From the NCBI RefSeq assembly GCF_036320965.1, contig NC_092248.1, forward strand, positions 23,896,901 to 23,960,900: DNA of 64,000 bases. The letters run 5' to 3'. The notes under the pieces were generated by a model. It was given only the letters and a program-made list of their open reading frames with translations. It was not told the DNA's origin and ran no database searches. The DNA is from Panulirus ornatus. Taxonomy: Eukaryota; Arthropoda; Malacostraca; Decapoda; Palinuridae. Positions within the stretch are counted from its first letter, which is position 1, and each line of letters begins with the position of its first letter. Below, piece by piece: positions 19,325-40,425 of this stretch. The position numbers and the translations under genes are program-made.

Positions 19325-19914
19325 AATAATTTTTGTGTGAGGCGCCTCATGCTAAGGTATTGGCCAGTGTGGTAATTGCATAACAACAGTGAGTCAGTTC
19401 ATGAAAACTGCTTGTTTTCTGTTAAGAGTTGCTGGATTAACTTCTGCTCACGAATATTTTTGTGTTATCGATAAGAATGAAATCATAGATTACTGACACA
19501 TGAAAAGTCGTCCCTCTTACGTATATGACAAATACATAAAACTTTCTCTTAGGTTTAACTTGACTTCTAGGACTTTACTTAAACAAAATATATACGTCAA
19601 TCAATGGAATTTTCTATAATCTAAATATAAACTTACAGTTTGGGCTGAGTCCTAGTGTATGTCTTTGGAGAAACCTACTGGGAGTAGAAGGTGGAGACGA
19701 GGAGTGAGTGGCAGCTGACCCTTGACGAGTTATACTGAAGCGCGTAACTGTCGCTCCTCCCACTTACTGACGTCATAAGAGGAGTTATCTATCGAGATCG
19801 TTGATTGGCCAAACCTGAACATCTGTTGATTCTTTAAAAAGTTACAACAATGTATCAGAAGAATCTCTGACGTGTTCCTTGGAACAGCTCACTCTTGCGA
19901 ATCATGTAGCATAA
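19322..19914. other. No gene recognised; contains a CRE-like octamer
   Basis: Unique-looking sequence. TGACGTCA, the full CRE palindrome, occurs at 19768-19775 with GC-richer surroundings than the flanks. No TATA box at a suitable distance and no coding exon were found, so a promoter cannot be claimed. Confidence 0.35.
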
Positions 19915-21041
19915 AAATATATTCGATAACTGGCCGTAGAATCATATATACGATAAATGGACGTAGAATTATATATATGATAGCTGGACGCAGAATCAAG
20001 CATACGATAACTGGCCGTAGAATCATAAATATGATAAATGTAAACAATCATGTATATGATAATTGGACGTAGAATCATATATATGATAACAGGACGTAGA
20101 ATCATATATACGAATAACTGGACGTAGAATCATATATAAGACAACTGGCCGTAGAATCATATATGCGATAACTGTACGTAGAGTAATATATATGACAACA
20201 CCACGTAGAATCATATTACGATAACAAGCCGTAGAATCATATATACGATAAATGGACGTAGAATAATATATATGATAATTGGATGCAGAATCAAATATAC
20301 GATAACTCGCCATAGAAGCATATACACGATAATTGTAAATAGAATCACATATATGATAACTGGACGTAAAATCATATATATATGATAAGTGGACGTAGAA
20401 TCATATATACGACGACTGGACGTAGAATCATGTACACGATAACTGGAAATAGAATCATATATATGATAACTGGACGTAGAATCATATATATGATAACTGG
20501 CCATAGAATCATATATACGACAACTGGACGTAGAATCATATACACAACAACTGGACGTAGAATCACATATGCGATAACTGGACGTAGAATCATATAAATG
20601 ATACCTGGACGTAGAATCATATATATGATAACTGGACGTAGAATCATATATACGACAACTGGACGTAGAATCGTGTATAAGATAACTGGACGTAGAATCA
20701 TATATATCATAACTGTACATAGAGAAATATATATGACATCTGGACGTAGAATCATATATACGAACGTAGAATCATATATACGATAATTGGCCGTACAATC
20801 ATATATACGATAAATGGACTTAGAATAATATATATGATAATTGGACGCAGAATCAAATATACGATAAGTCGCCATAGAATCATATATACGTTAGACTGTA
20901 AATAGAATCATATATATGATAACTGGACGTAGAATCATTTATATGATAAATGGACGTAGAATCATATATAAGGCAGCTGGACGTAGAATCATATACACGA
21001 TAACTGGAAATAGAATCATATATATGATAACTGGACGTAGA

Positions 21042-21117
<76 letters not shown>

Positions 21118-21599
21118 AACTGGCCATAGAATCATATATACGACAACTGGACATAGAATCATATGCACGATAACTGGAAATAGAATCATATATATGATAA
21201 CTGGATGTAGAATCATATATATGATAACTGGCCGTAGAATAATATACACAATAACTGGACGTAGAATCATATATACGATAAGTGGACGAAGAATCATGTA
21301 TATGATAGCTGGACGTAGAATATTATGTATGATAACTAGACGTAGAATCATATATACGACAACTGGACGTAGAATCATTTATACGATAACTGGACGTAGA
21401 ATAATATATATGATAACTGGACGTAGAATCATATATACGATAACTGGCCGTAAAATTATATATACGATAAATGGACGTAGAATTATATAAATGATTATTG
21501 GATGCAGAATCAAATATACGATAACTGGCAGTAGAATCAATATAAAATAACTGTAAATAGAATCATATATACAATACCTGTAAATAGAATCATATATAC
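19915..21599 (+). repeat. 27-bp satellite array
   Basis: About 60 tandem units of 27 bp. The unit core is GATAACTGGACGTAGAATC plus ATATATA(T/C). The spacing is measured directly, for example unit starts at 20465 and 20492. Common variants are GGCCGTAG, GGAAATAG and ACAACTGG, and short longer-period blocks of variants seem to recur. Because 27 is divisible by three and the unit lacks stops in some frames, long meaningless open frames appear on both strands. The array contains a (TA)n expansion at 21044-21114 and is split by a LINE insertion at 21600. It resumes at 23333. Confidence 0.95.
21044..21114. repeat. (TA)n expansion inside the satellite
   Basis: A TA tract grown from the ATATATA end of one 27-bp unit, with normal units on both sides. 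Confidence 0.95.
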
Positions 21600-23332
21600 G
21601 ATTTGGTAAACAGAGAAGAGGTAGTGAAGGCTTTGCGGAAGATGAAAGCCGGTAAGGCAGCAGGTTTGGATGGTATTGCAGTGGAATTTATTAAAAAAGG
21701 GGGTGACTGTATTGTTGACTGGTTGGTAAGGTTATTTAATGTATGTATGACTCATGGTGAGGTGCCTGAGGATTGGCGGAATGCGTGCATAGTGCCATTG
21801 TACAAAGGCAAAGGGGATAAGAGTGAGTGCTCAAATTACAGAGGTATAAGTTTGTTGAGTATTCCTGGTAAATTATATGGGAGGGTATTGATTGAGAGGG
21901 TGAAGGCATGTACGGAGCATCAGATTGGGGAAGAGCAGTGTGGTTTCAGAAGTGGTAGAGGATGTGTGGATCAGGTGTTTGCTTTGAAGAATGTATGTGA
22001 GAAATACTTAGAAAAGCAAATGGATTTGTATGTAGCATTTATGGATCTGGAGAAGGCATATGATAGAGTTGATAGGGATGCTCTGTGGAAGGTATTAAGA
22101 ATATATGGTGTGGGAGGAAAGTTGTTAGAAGCAGTGAAAAGTTTTTATCGAGGATGTAAGGCATGTGTACGTGTAGGAAGAGAGGAAAGTGATTGGTTCT
22201 CAGTGAATGTAGGTTTGCGGCAGGGGTGTGTGATGTCTCCATGGTTGTTTAATTTGTTCATGGATGGGGTTGTTAGGGAGGTAAATGCAAGAGTTTTGGA
22301 AAGAGGGGCAAGTATGAAGTCTGTTGGGGATGAGAGAGCTTGGGAAGTGAGTCAGTTGTTGTTCGCTGATGATACAGCGCTGGTGGCTCATTCATGTGAG
22401 AAACTGCAGAAACTGGTGACTGAGTTTGGTAAAGTGTGTGGAAGAAGAAAGTTAAGAGTAAATGTGAATAAGAGCAAGGTTATTAGGTACAGTAGGGTTG
22501 AGGGTCAAGTCAATTGGGAGGTGAGTTTGAATGGAGAAAAAACTGGAGGAAGTGAAGTGTTTTAGATATCTGGGAGTGGTTTTGGCAGCGGATGGAACAA
22601 TGGAAGCGGAAGTGCATCATAGGGTGGGGGAGGGGGCGAAAATTCTGGGGGCCTTGAAGAATGTGTGGAAGTCGAGAACATTATCTCGGAAAGCAAAAAT
22701 GGGTATGTTTGAAGGAATAGTGGTTCCAACAGTGTTGTATGGTTGCGAGGCGTGGGCTATGGATAGAGTTGTGCGCAGGAGGATGGATGTGCTGGAAATG
22801 AGATGTTTGAGGACAATGTGTGGTGTGAGGTGGTTTGATCGAGTGAGTAACGTAAGGGTAAGAGAGATGTGTGGAAGTAAAAAGAGCGTGGTTGAGAGAG
22901 CAGAAGAGGTTGTTTTGAAGTGGTTTGGGCACATGGAGAGAATGAGTGAGGAAAGATTGACCAAGAGGATATATGTGTCGGAGGTGGAGGGAACGAGGAG
23001 AAGAGGGAGACCAAATTGGTTGTGGAAAGATGGAGTGAAAAAGATTTTGTGTGATCGGGGCCTGAACATGCAGGAGGGTGAAAGGAGGGCAAGGAATAGA
23101 GTGAATTGGAGCGATGTGGTATACCGGGGTTGACGTGCTGTCAGTGGATTGAATCAGGACATGTGAAGCGTCTGGGGTAAAACATGGAAAGCTGTGTAGG
23201 TATGTATATTTGCGTGCGTGGACGTATGTATATGCATGTGTATGGGGGGGGTTGGGCCATTTCTTTCGTCTGTTTCCTTGCGCTACCTCGCAAACGCGGG
23301 AGACAGCGACAAAGTATAATAAAAAAAAAATG
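21600..23332 (+). mobile_element. RTE-like LINE, young 5'-truncated copy nested in satellite
   Basis: It starts at the [16 protein letters not shown] segment of the RT fingers and keeps 21603-22565 open (320 codons), including [14 protein letters not shown] and [13 protein letters not shown]. One extra A in a run of A (about 22535) shifts the frame. The rest is then open in 22531-23133 up to the family stop. The short 3' tail ends in an A-run at 23323-23332. Satellite units flank both sides, and ATATACGA occurs at both junctions, consistent with an 8-bp target site duplication, although the satellite itself repeats that string. Confidence 0.95.
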
Positions 23333-23385
23333 ATATACGATAACTATAAATAGAATCATATATACGATAAATGGCCGTAGAATAA
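23333..23385 (+). repeat. 27-bp satellite, right-hand remnant
   Basis: Two units of the same 27-bp repeat (GATAACTATAAATAGAATC..., GATAAATGGCCGTAGAAT) continue immediately after the A-tail of the nested LINE. Confidence 0.9.
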
Positions 23386-23494
23386 TTTGCTTTATGCATT
23401 CTAAGAGGACTTGCAGATGGATGCGTGTATGTTTATATACAGTAATAATACAGTTACAATAAGGATTATGATAATAACAATACAAAGGATAATG

Positions 23495-23499
23495 ATAAA

Positions 23500-23533
<34 letters not shown>

Positions 23534-23655
23534 TAAAAATAATAATTATAATAATAATGATAATAATAATGATAATAACAATAATAATAATGATAATGAT
23601 AATGATGAAAATAATAATAACAAGGATAATAATAATAATGATAGTAATGATAATA
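23495..23655. repeat. (AAT/GAT)n simple repeat
   Basis: Imperfect trinucleotide tract of AAT, GAT and ACA units, ending directly at the 5' truncation point of the next LINE copy. Confidence 0.93.
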
Positions 23656-25429
23656 TAGGGTGTTTTGGTCGAGGTGGTGTGCAAAGTGAGAGGGTTAGGG
23701 AAAATGATTTGGTAAACAGAGAAGAGGTAGTAAAACCTTTACGGAAGATGAAAGCCGGCAAGGCAGCAGGTTTGGATGGTATAGCAGTGGAATCTATTAA
23801 AAAAGGGGGTGACTGTATTGTTGACTGGTTGGTAAGGTTATTCAATGTATGTATGACTCATGGTGAGGTGCCTGAGAATTGGCGGAATGCGTGCATAGTG
23901 CCATTGTACAAAGGCAAAGGGGATAAGAGTGAGTGCTCAAATTACAGAGGTATAAGTTTGTTGAGTATTCCTGGTAAATTATATGGGAGGGTATTGACTG
24001 AGAGGGTGAAGGCATGTACAGAGCATCAGATTGGGGAAGAGCAGTGTGGTTTCAGAAGAGGTAAAGGATGTGTAAATCAGGAGTTTGCGCTGAAGAATGT
24101 AAGTGAGAAATATTTAGAAAAGCAAATGGATTTGTATGTAGCATTTATGGATCTGGAGAAGGCATATGATAGAGTTGATAGAGATGCTCTGTGGAAGGTA
24201 TTAAGAATATATGGTGTGGGAGGCAAGTTGTTAGAAGCAGTGAAAAGTTTTTATCGAGGATGTAAGGCATGTGTACGTGTAGGAAGAGAGGAAAGTGATT
24301 GGTTCTCAGTGAATGTAGGTTTGCGGCAGGGGTGTGTGATGTCTCCATGGTTGTTTAATTTGTTTATGGATGGGGTTGTTAGGGAGGTGAATGCAAGAGT
24401 TTTGGAAAGAGGGCCAAGTATGAAGTCTGGTGTGGATGAGAGAGCTTGGGAAGTGAGTCAGTATTTGTTCGCTGATGATACAGCGCTGGTGGCTGATTCA
24501 TGTGAGAAACTGCAGAAGCTGGTGACTGAGTTTGGTAAAGTGTGTGAAACAAGAAAGTTAAGAGTAAATGTGAATAAGAGCAAGGTTATTAGGTACAGTA
24601 GGGTTGAGGGTGAAGTCAATTGGGAGGTAAGTTTGAATGGAGAAAAACCGGAGGAAGTAAAGTGTTTTTAGATATCCGGGATTGGATCTGGCAGCGGATG
24701 GAACCATGGAAGCGAAAGTGAATCATAGGGTGGGGGAGGGGGCGAACATCCTGGGAGCCTTGAAGAATATGTGGAAGTCGAGAACATTATCTCGGAAAGC
24801 AAAAATGGGTATGTTTGAAGGAATAGTGGTTCCAACAATGTTGTATGGTTGCGAGGCGTGGGCTATGGATAGAGTTATGCGCAGGAGGGTGGATGTGCTG
24901 GAAATGAGATGTTTGAGGACAATTTGTGGTTTGAGGTGGTTTGATCGAGTAAGTAACGTAAGGGTAAGAGAGATGTGTGGAAATAAAAAGAGCGTGGTTG
25001 AGAGAGCAGAAGAGGGTGTTTTGAAATGGTTTGGTCACATGGAGAGAATGAGTGAGGAAAGATTGACCAAGAGGATATATGTGTCGGAGGTGGAGGGAAC
25101 GAGGAGAAGTGGGAGACCAAATTGGAGGTGGAAAGATGGAGTGAAAAAGATTTTGTGTGATCGGGGCCTGAACATGCAGGAGGGTGAAAGGAGGGCAAGG
25201 AATAGAATGAATTGGATCGATGTGGTATACCGGGGTTGACGTGCTGTCAGTGGATTGAATCAGGGCATGTGAAGCGTCTGGGGTAAACCAAGGAAAGCTG
25301 TGTAGGTATGTATATTTGCGTGTGTGGACGTGTATGTATATACATGTGTATGGGGGTGGGTTGGACCATTTCTTTCGTCTGTTTCCTTGCGCTACCTCGC
25401 AAACGCGGGAGACAGCGACAAAGCAAAAA

Positions 25430-25447
<18 letters not shown>
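23656..25447 (+). mobile_element. RTE-like LINE, 5'-truncated copy
   Basis: It starts at [13 protein letters not shown]. It is open over 23679-24671 (330 codons: [52 protein letters not shown]). One extra T at about 24664 creates a frameshift and stop. Reading continues at 24682-25239 to the family stop. The short 3' tail carries the CTACCTCGC/AACGCGGGA box and a run of about 22 A. Confidence 0.94.

Positions 25448-25506
<59 letters not shown>
25448..25506. repeat. (TA)n microsatellite
   Basis: TA tract between the A-tail of one LINE copy and the leader of the next in the same orientation. Confidence 0.95.
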
Positions 25507-31255
<5,749 letters not shown>

Positions 31256-31257
31256 TT

Positions 31258-31434
31258 CCCCAATCAGACGCTATGCACATGCTTTTGCCCTCTCAATCAA
31301 TACCCTTCCATATAATTCCCGAGGAATACTAAACAGATTTATACCTCTGTAATTTGAATACTCACCTTTATCCGCTTTACCTTTGTACAATGGTAATATG
31401 CATGTATTTCGCCAATCCTCAGGAACTTCGCCAT
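31258..31434 (-). mobile_element. RTE-like LINE, inverted 177-bp fragment
   Basis: Minus-strand sequence covers the segment from GEVPEDW to the ACTEHQIGE region of the RT fingers. It lies between two plus-strand copies, so it is an inverted insert or a recombination scar. Confidence 0.85.
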
Positions 31435-31435
31435 G

Positions 31436-36052
<4,617 letters not shown>

Positions 36053-36127
<75 letters not shown>
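36053..36127. repeat. (TA)n microsatellite
   Basis: TA tract between the short element and a LINE 3' UTR fragment. Confidence 0.95.
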
Positions 36128-36131
<4 letters not shown>

Positions 36132-36345
36132 ACGTTCAAATGTATAGGCATATATATGTGCATGTGTGGGCGTTCATGTATATACATGTGTATTTAGGTG
36201 GGTTGGACCATTCGTTCGTCTCTTTCCTTGCAATACCTAGCTAACGTGGGAGACGGCGATTAAGTAAGATAGAATAATGAAATATAGTATATGGATTTTG
36301 GAGAGAAGGGCAAGTATGAAATCCGTTGTGGATGAGAGGGCTTGG
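36128..36345 (+). mobile_element. RTE-like LINE fragments: 3' UTR piece, then RT piece at gap edge
   Basis: 36128-36275 matches the end of the long 3' UTR (TATAGGCATATAT..., TGGGTTGGACCATTC, AACGTGGGAGACGGCG). 36295-36345 then matches the RT palm just before FADD (ERRASMKSVVDERAW). The second copy runs into the assembly gap, so its extent is unknown. Confidence 0.8.
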
Positions 36346-36445
36346 NNNNNNNNNNNNNNNNNNNNNNNNNNNNNNNNNNNNNNNNNNNNNNNNNNNNNNN
36401 NNNNNNNNNNNNNNNNNNNNNNNNNNNNNNNNNNNNNNNNNNNNN
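36346..36445. other. Assembly gap (100 N)
   Basis: Exactly 100 undetermined bases, probably a fixed-size gap placeholder, inside a LINE copy. Confidence 0.99.
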
Positions 36446-36639
36446 CAGGAATGTGTACATCATGCAAAAGTTTTTATCATTAATGTATGGTATATCGAGT
36501 GTGTTCAAGAGATGAGACCCTACGAGCGTAGAACTCCCTCACCACATTGTAAAAATAGTAATCAAAAATATGATATCACGTAGACACATTCACTTTTAAA
36601 TGTGGTGCTTGTCCAACATCAACACCTCTGCTACACAAC

Positions 36640-39060
36640 TCAAAGACCGTGACTCCCCAAACTTTATGTATACGTGGCGCAAGGTCTTTGTCCTCACTAC
36701 CGCAGTTTTCTTTCCTCTGTTTCGCTTATTGCTCTCCTAATTATACACATTTCATATTCTTCTTCGACAATATGAACTCCTGCCATGAGACTGACATCCT
36801 CTTCACTCGTAAACCGAGATCCTCTATCTCGGGAATTTTTACATTTACCATAAAGAATGATCGAATTCCTCCCATACAGATGGTGAGGATTGAAGCCTTC
36901 GCGTTCTCCATTCTCAATTATCTAGAGCAAGTTATCTTCCACCCTGCTCATGTTCCTGCCCTCTGTGGTCAGTCTCCCAATACTCTGAATCTGTTTTTCA
37001 CCTCTAGTCAGTCCCGCTGTAACTACTTAATCTTGATCCTAATCGGTTTATCTGATCACACTTTCATAAATGTATCTATTTCAACAGCACCTGCCCTTCC
37101 ATCAGCTCTTCTAAGCGTAAGTATTGATACCTCAACAAAGCTAACCACAATAACTCAAATTCTTTTTTAAATTTCCTTGCGGGAATGGAAGTATGTATCC
37201 CTCTTCCTCCAAGACGGCCTCCTCATCCACTCCATGGTTCAACGTTCCAGTTCTCAGGCCGTTCAGGTAAGGGATCAGGCTTATCGGGTTTGGAAAAACT
37301 CTCCTTCCTCCGAATCTCATTCAGCATTTACTCTGACCATAAACATTGCAAGTAAGTTATCCGTGAGGCAAAGTGTTCTTTTATTCCAATGACGTGTGAT
37401 AACCTTTCCTTCGTATCCAGTGATAGGTCTTTCTGGTCTTAGCTAAGGGCATCGCTAACAATTTGTGTCGCTCTACTTTTCCTTCAATTTTCGAACTGTC
37501 CGAAAAACGCTTCTTTCTCTGGAAACAAGCAAGGCTTATGGTCCCGATGGCATCCATTCCCATGTACTGAAAGTGTGTGCCTCTGAACTTGCACCTGTAC
37601 TTGCTCGTCTGTTCCATTTCTTTTTAAAATCCAAAATTTTTCCTTCTTGGAAGCATGTGTTCGCACATCCCATCCCTAAGAAGGGTGATCGTTCTGACCC
37701 CTCTAACTATCGTCATGTTGCTTTGACATCTACCATTTCATAAGTCTTTGAATCCCTCCTCAACTCCCATATCCTCAGACATCCTGAAATTCACAGTCTC
37801 CTCTCTGATCACTGGTATACCATCCACAAAGCGAGATCAACTGGCGATATTCTTTCCCATCTTACTAATGTCTGGTCATCATCCCTGAGAGATTTGGGAA
37901 ATCTTATGTAGTTGTCCTTGACATATCCAAAGAATTTGACTAGGTCTGGCATCGGGGGTCTCATCTCTAAGCTCCCTTCTCTTGGCTTCCCTCTCTTACT
38001 TTGCTCCTTCATATATAGCTTCCTCTCAGGCCGATCTATCTCCGTGGCTGATGATGGATCAGCCTCTCCCCCTTTCTTTATCAACTGTGGTGCCCCTCAA
38101 GGGTCTGTCCTGTCTCCTACACCTTTTCTTCTTTTTGTCAATGATTTACTTCCTTCCACGTTTAACCATTTGTACTCCAACGCTGTTGACTAAGTGCTCC
38201 ATTTCTCCACATCCTTCCGTTCTGCTCCTTTTTCTCTCGATCTGCATCTCGTCTCGATACAAATTCTCCAATAAACTCAGATATGGGCAGAGTGTCTCAG
38301 TCGCTAAATGATATCTGGCTACGTTCAATGCCTGTAAGACCCACTTTCTACCCATCACTCTATCAAAACCTCCTGGCAATTTTCTTATCTCCTTTGACGT
38401 TTCTGCAATTCCACCTCTTGACTCACTAAACATACTTTGTATTACTGTAGCATCCACTCTTTTTTGGAAACTCCACATTACAGAAAGAGCTAAGTCTGCC
38501 TCTAAGAAACTGGAAACCTTGTTTACACGTTGAAATTTCTTTCCTTTGAACAGTTGACTTTTATGCCTTGTATGGAGCATTGCCCTCATATGTGGGGTGA
38601 TTCTACCTCTGTATCCTTACTTGACAGATTTGAGTAGAAAGCAGTACGACTTATAAACTGTCCCAGGTTAATTTCAAAACTTGACTTGCTTGCCCAGCTC
38701 CGGTATGCTGGTTCACTTCCATCTTCTGTAGATATTACTTTGGTTTTGCTCCCGAGAGCTGGCTGCTTGTTTGCCCCTACCATTAACTAGACCACGCAAT
38801 ACTCGGCAAGCTGCTGCGTTACATGATTACTGTGTGGCTTTGGAACTCTCTTCTTTCTCATGTCTTTCCCAATAACCAAGTCCCGGGACATTTTAGAATA
38901 CAGGTTTTTCACTTCCTCCAAAATTCGTAAATACTTTCTCTTGTCTGTTCTTTTTCCCCTTTTGTTAACCTCTTTATACTTCGCTAAGGCCAAGCCTTGA
39001 TATCGACTTTTGTTCGCGACCGGAGCGTCCAACGTTAGTAACAAAAATTGAAAGAGCAAT
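36640..39060 (+). mobile_element. Jockey-like LINE, degraded near-full RT copy
   Basis: The end of an endonuclease is recognisable at 36960-37110 (SPNTLNLFFTS, GLSDHTFINVSI). The linker (37177-37390) and RT fingers follow at 37480-37740 (KTLLSLETSKAYGPDGIH, HPIPKKGDRSDPSNYR). The palm lies at 37790-38190 (KARSTGDIL, FLSGRSISVADDGSAS, GAPQGSVLSPT, FVNDLLPST). The YADD motif is decayed (LYSNAVD). Later C-terminal remnants reach about 39060. Several stops and frameshifts are present. The subfamily differs slightly from the two copies at the window ends. Confidence 0.82.
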
Positions 39061-39083
39061 CAGGAAGGGAATGAACGAGTGGA

Positions 39084-39129
39084 TATAAAAGGCGGAGAAC
39101 TGAAGAGGTGCGCTGCGTGAGTTCAGACC
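39084..39129 (+). promoter_or_regulatory. Weak candidate core promoter (TATA-like)
   Basis: TATAAAA at 39084-39090 is followed by GGCGG. A TTCAGAC initiator-like sequence occurs at 39122-39128, about 40 bases downstream, which is a little too far for a standard TATA-to-start spacing. Only a short frame and then (TA)n follow, so a driven gene is not evident. It may be chance. Confidence 0.15.
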
Positions 39130-39163
39130 AGAGGACATACACAATGATTATTGTTTTTATCTT

Positions 39164-39411
<248 letters not shown>

Positions 39412-40056
39412 GGTTTGGTCACATGGAGAGAATGAGTGGGGAAAGATTGACCAAGAGGATATTTGTGTAAGAGGTGGAGGGAACGAGGAGAAGTGGGAGA
39501 CCAAATTGGTGGTGGAAAGATGGAGTGAAAAAGATTTTGAGCGATCGGGGACTGAACATGCAGGAGGGTGAAAGGCATGCAAGGAATAGAGTGAATTGGA
39601 ACGATGTGGTATACCGGGGTCGACGTGCTGTCAATGGATTGAACCAGGGCATGTGAAGCGTCTGGGGTAAACCATGGAAAGTGTGTGGCGCCTGGATGTG
39701 GAAAGGGAGCTGTGGTTTCGGTGCATTATTACATGACAGCTAGAGACTGAGTGTGAACGGATGGGGCCTTTGGTGTCTTTCCTAGCGCTACCTCGCACAT
39801 ATGAGGGGGGAGGGGGTTGTTATTTCATGTGTGGCAAGGTGGCGATGGGAACAAATAAAGGCAGACAGTATGAATTATGTACATGCGTATATATGTATAT
39901 GTCTGTGTGTGTATATATATGTGTACATTGAGATGTATAGGAATGTATATTTGCGTGTGGGCGTGTATGTATATACATGTGTATGTGGGCGGGTTGGGCC
40001 ATTCTTTCGTCTGTTTCCTTGCGCTACCTCGCTAACGCGGGAGACAGCGAGAAAGC
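39412..40056 (+). mobile_element. RTE-like LINE, 3' end with long 3' UTR
   Basis: It starts at [13 protein letters not shown] and retains only the last 75 or so codons of the C-terminal domain (39412-39656). A complete long 3' UTR follows (GACAGCTAGAGACTGA, first CTACCTCGC box at about 39789, second box with CTAACGCGGGAGACAG at about 40026). This is the clearest long-form UTR in the window. Confidence 0.92.

Positions 40057-40148
<92 letters not shown>
40057..40148. repeat. (TA)n microsatellite
   Basis: TA tract between two LINE tails facing each other. Confidence 0.94.
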
Positions 40149-40202
40149 TTTTTTTTTTTTGCTTTTTCGCCGTCTCCCGCGTTTGCGAGGTAGCGCAAGG
40201 AA

Positions 40203-40204
<2 letters not shown>
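40149..40204 (-). mobile_element. RTE-like 3' tail fragment, inverted
   Basis: A T-run followed, on the plus strand, by the reverse complement of the tail box (TCTCCCGCGTTTGCGAGGTAG) ending at AGGAAA. It is only about 56 bases and lies between two (TA)n tracts. Confidence 0.85.
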
Positions 40205-40283
<79 letters not shown>

Positions 40284-40327
40284 TATAAATATATAAATAT
40301 ATATATATACATACATATGTATATATA

Positions 40328-40423
<96 letters not shown>
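40205..40423. repeat. (TA)n microsatellite with interruptions
   Basis: TA tract of about 220 bp with GTACATATAAAT and ATTATATA interruptions. Confidence 0.94.

Positions 40424-40425
<2 letters not shown>

Noticed and set aside
19768..19775. TGACGTCA as a functional CREB site and promoter
   Set aside because: A single octamer without a nearby core promoter or exon is not enough evidence.
19872..21490. Open frames of 60-170 codons with a 9-residue repeat (TGRRIIYMI / RPVIIYMIL)
   Set aside because: The 27-bp satellite period is a multiple of three, so open frames arise automatically on both strands. There is no start context, exon structure or family match.
36649..37170. 173-codon plus-strand frame as a host gene
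   Set aside because: SPNTLNLFF and GLSDHTF place it in the endonuclease end of a Jockey-like LINE that continues downstream.
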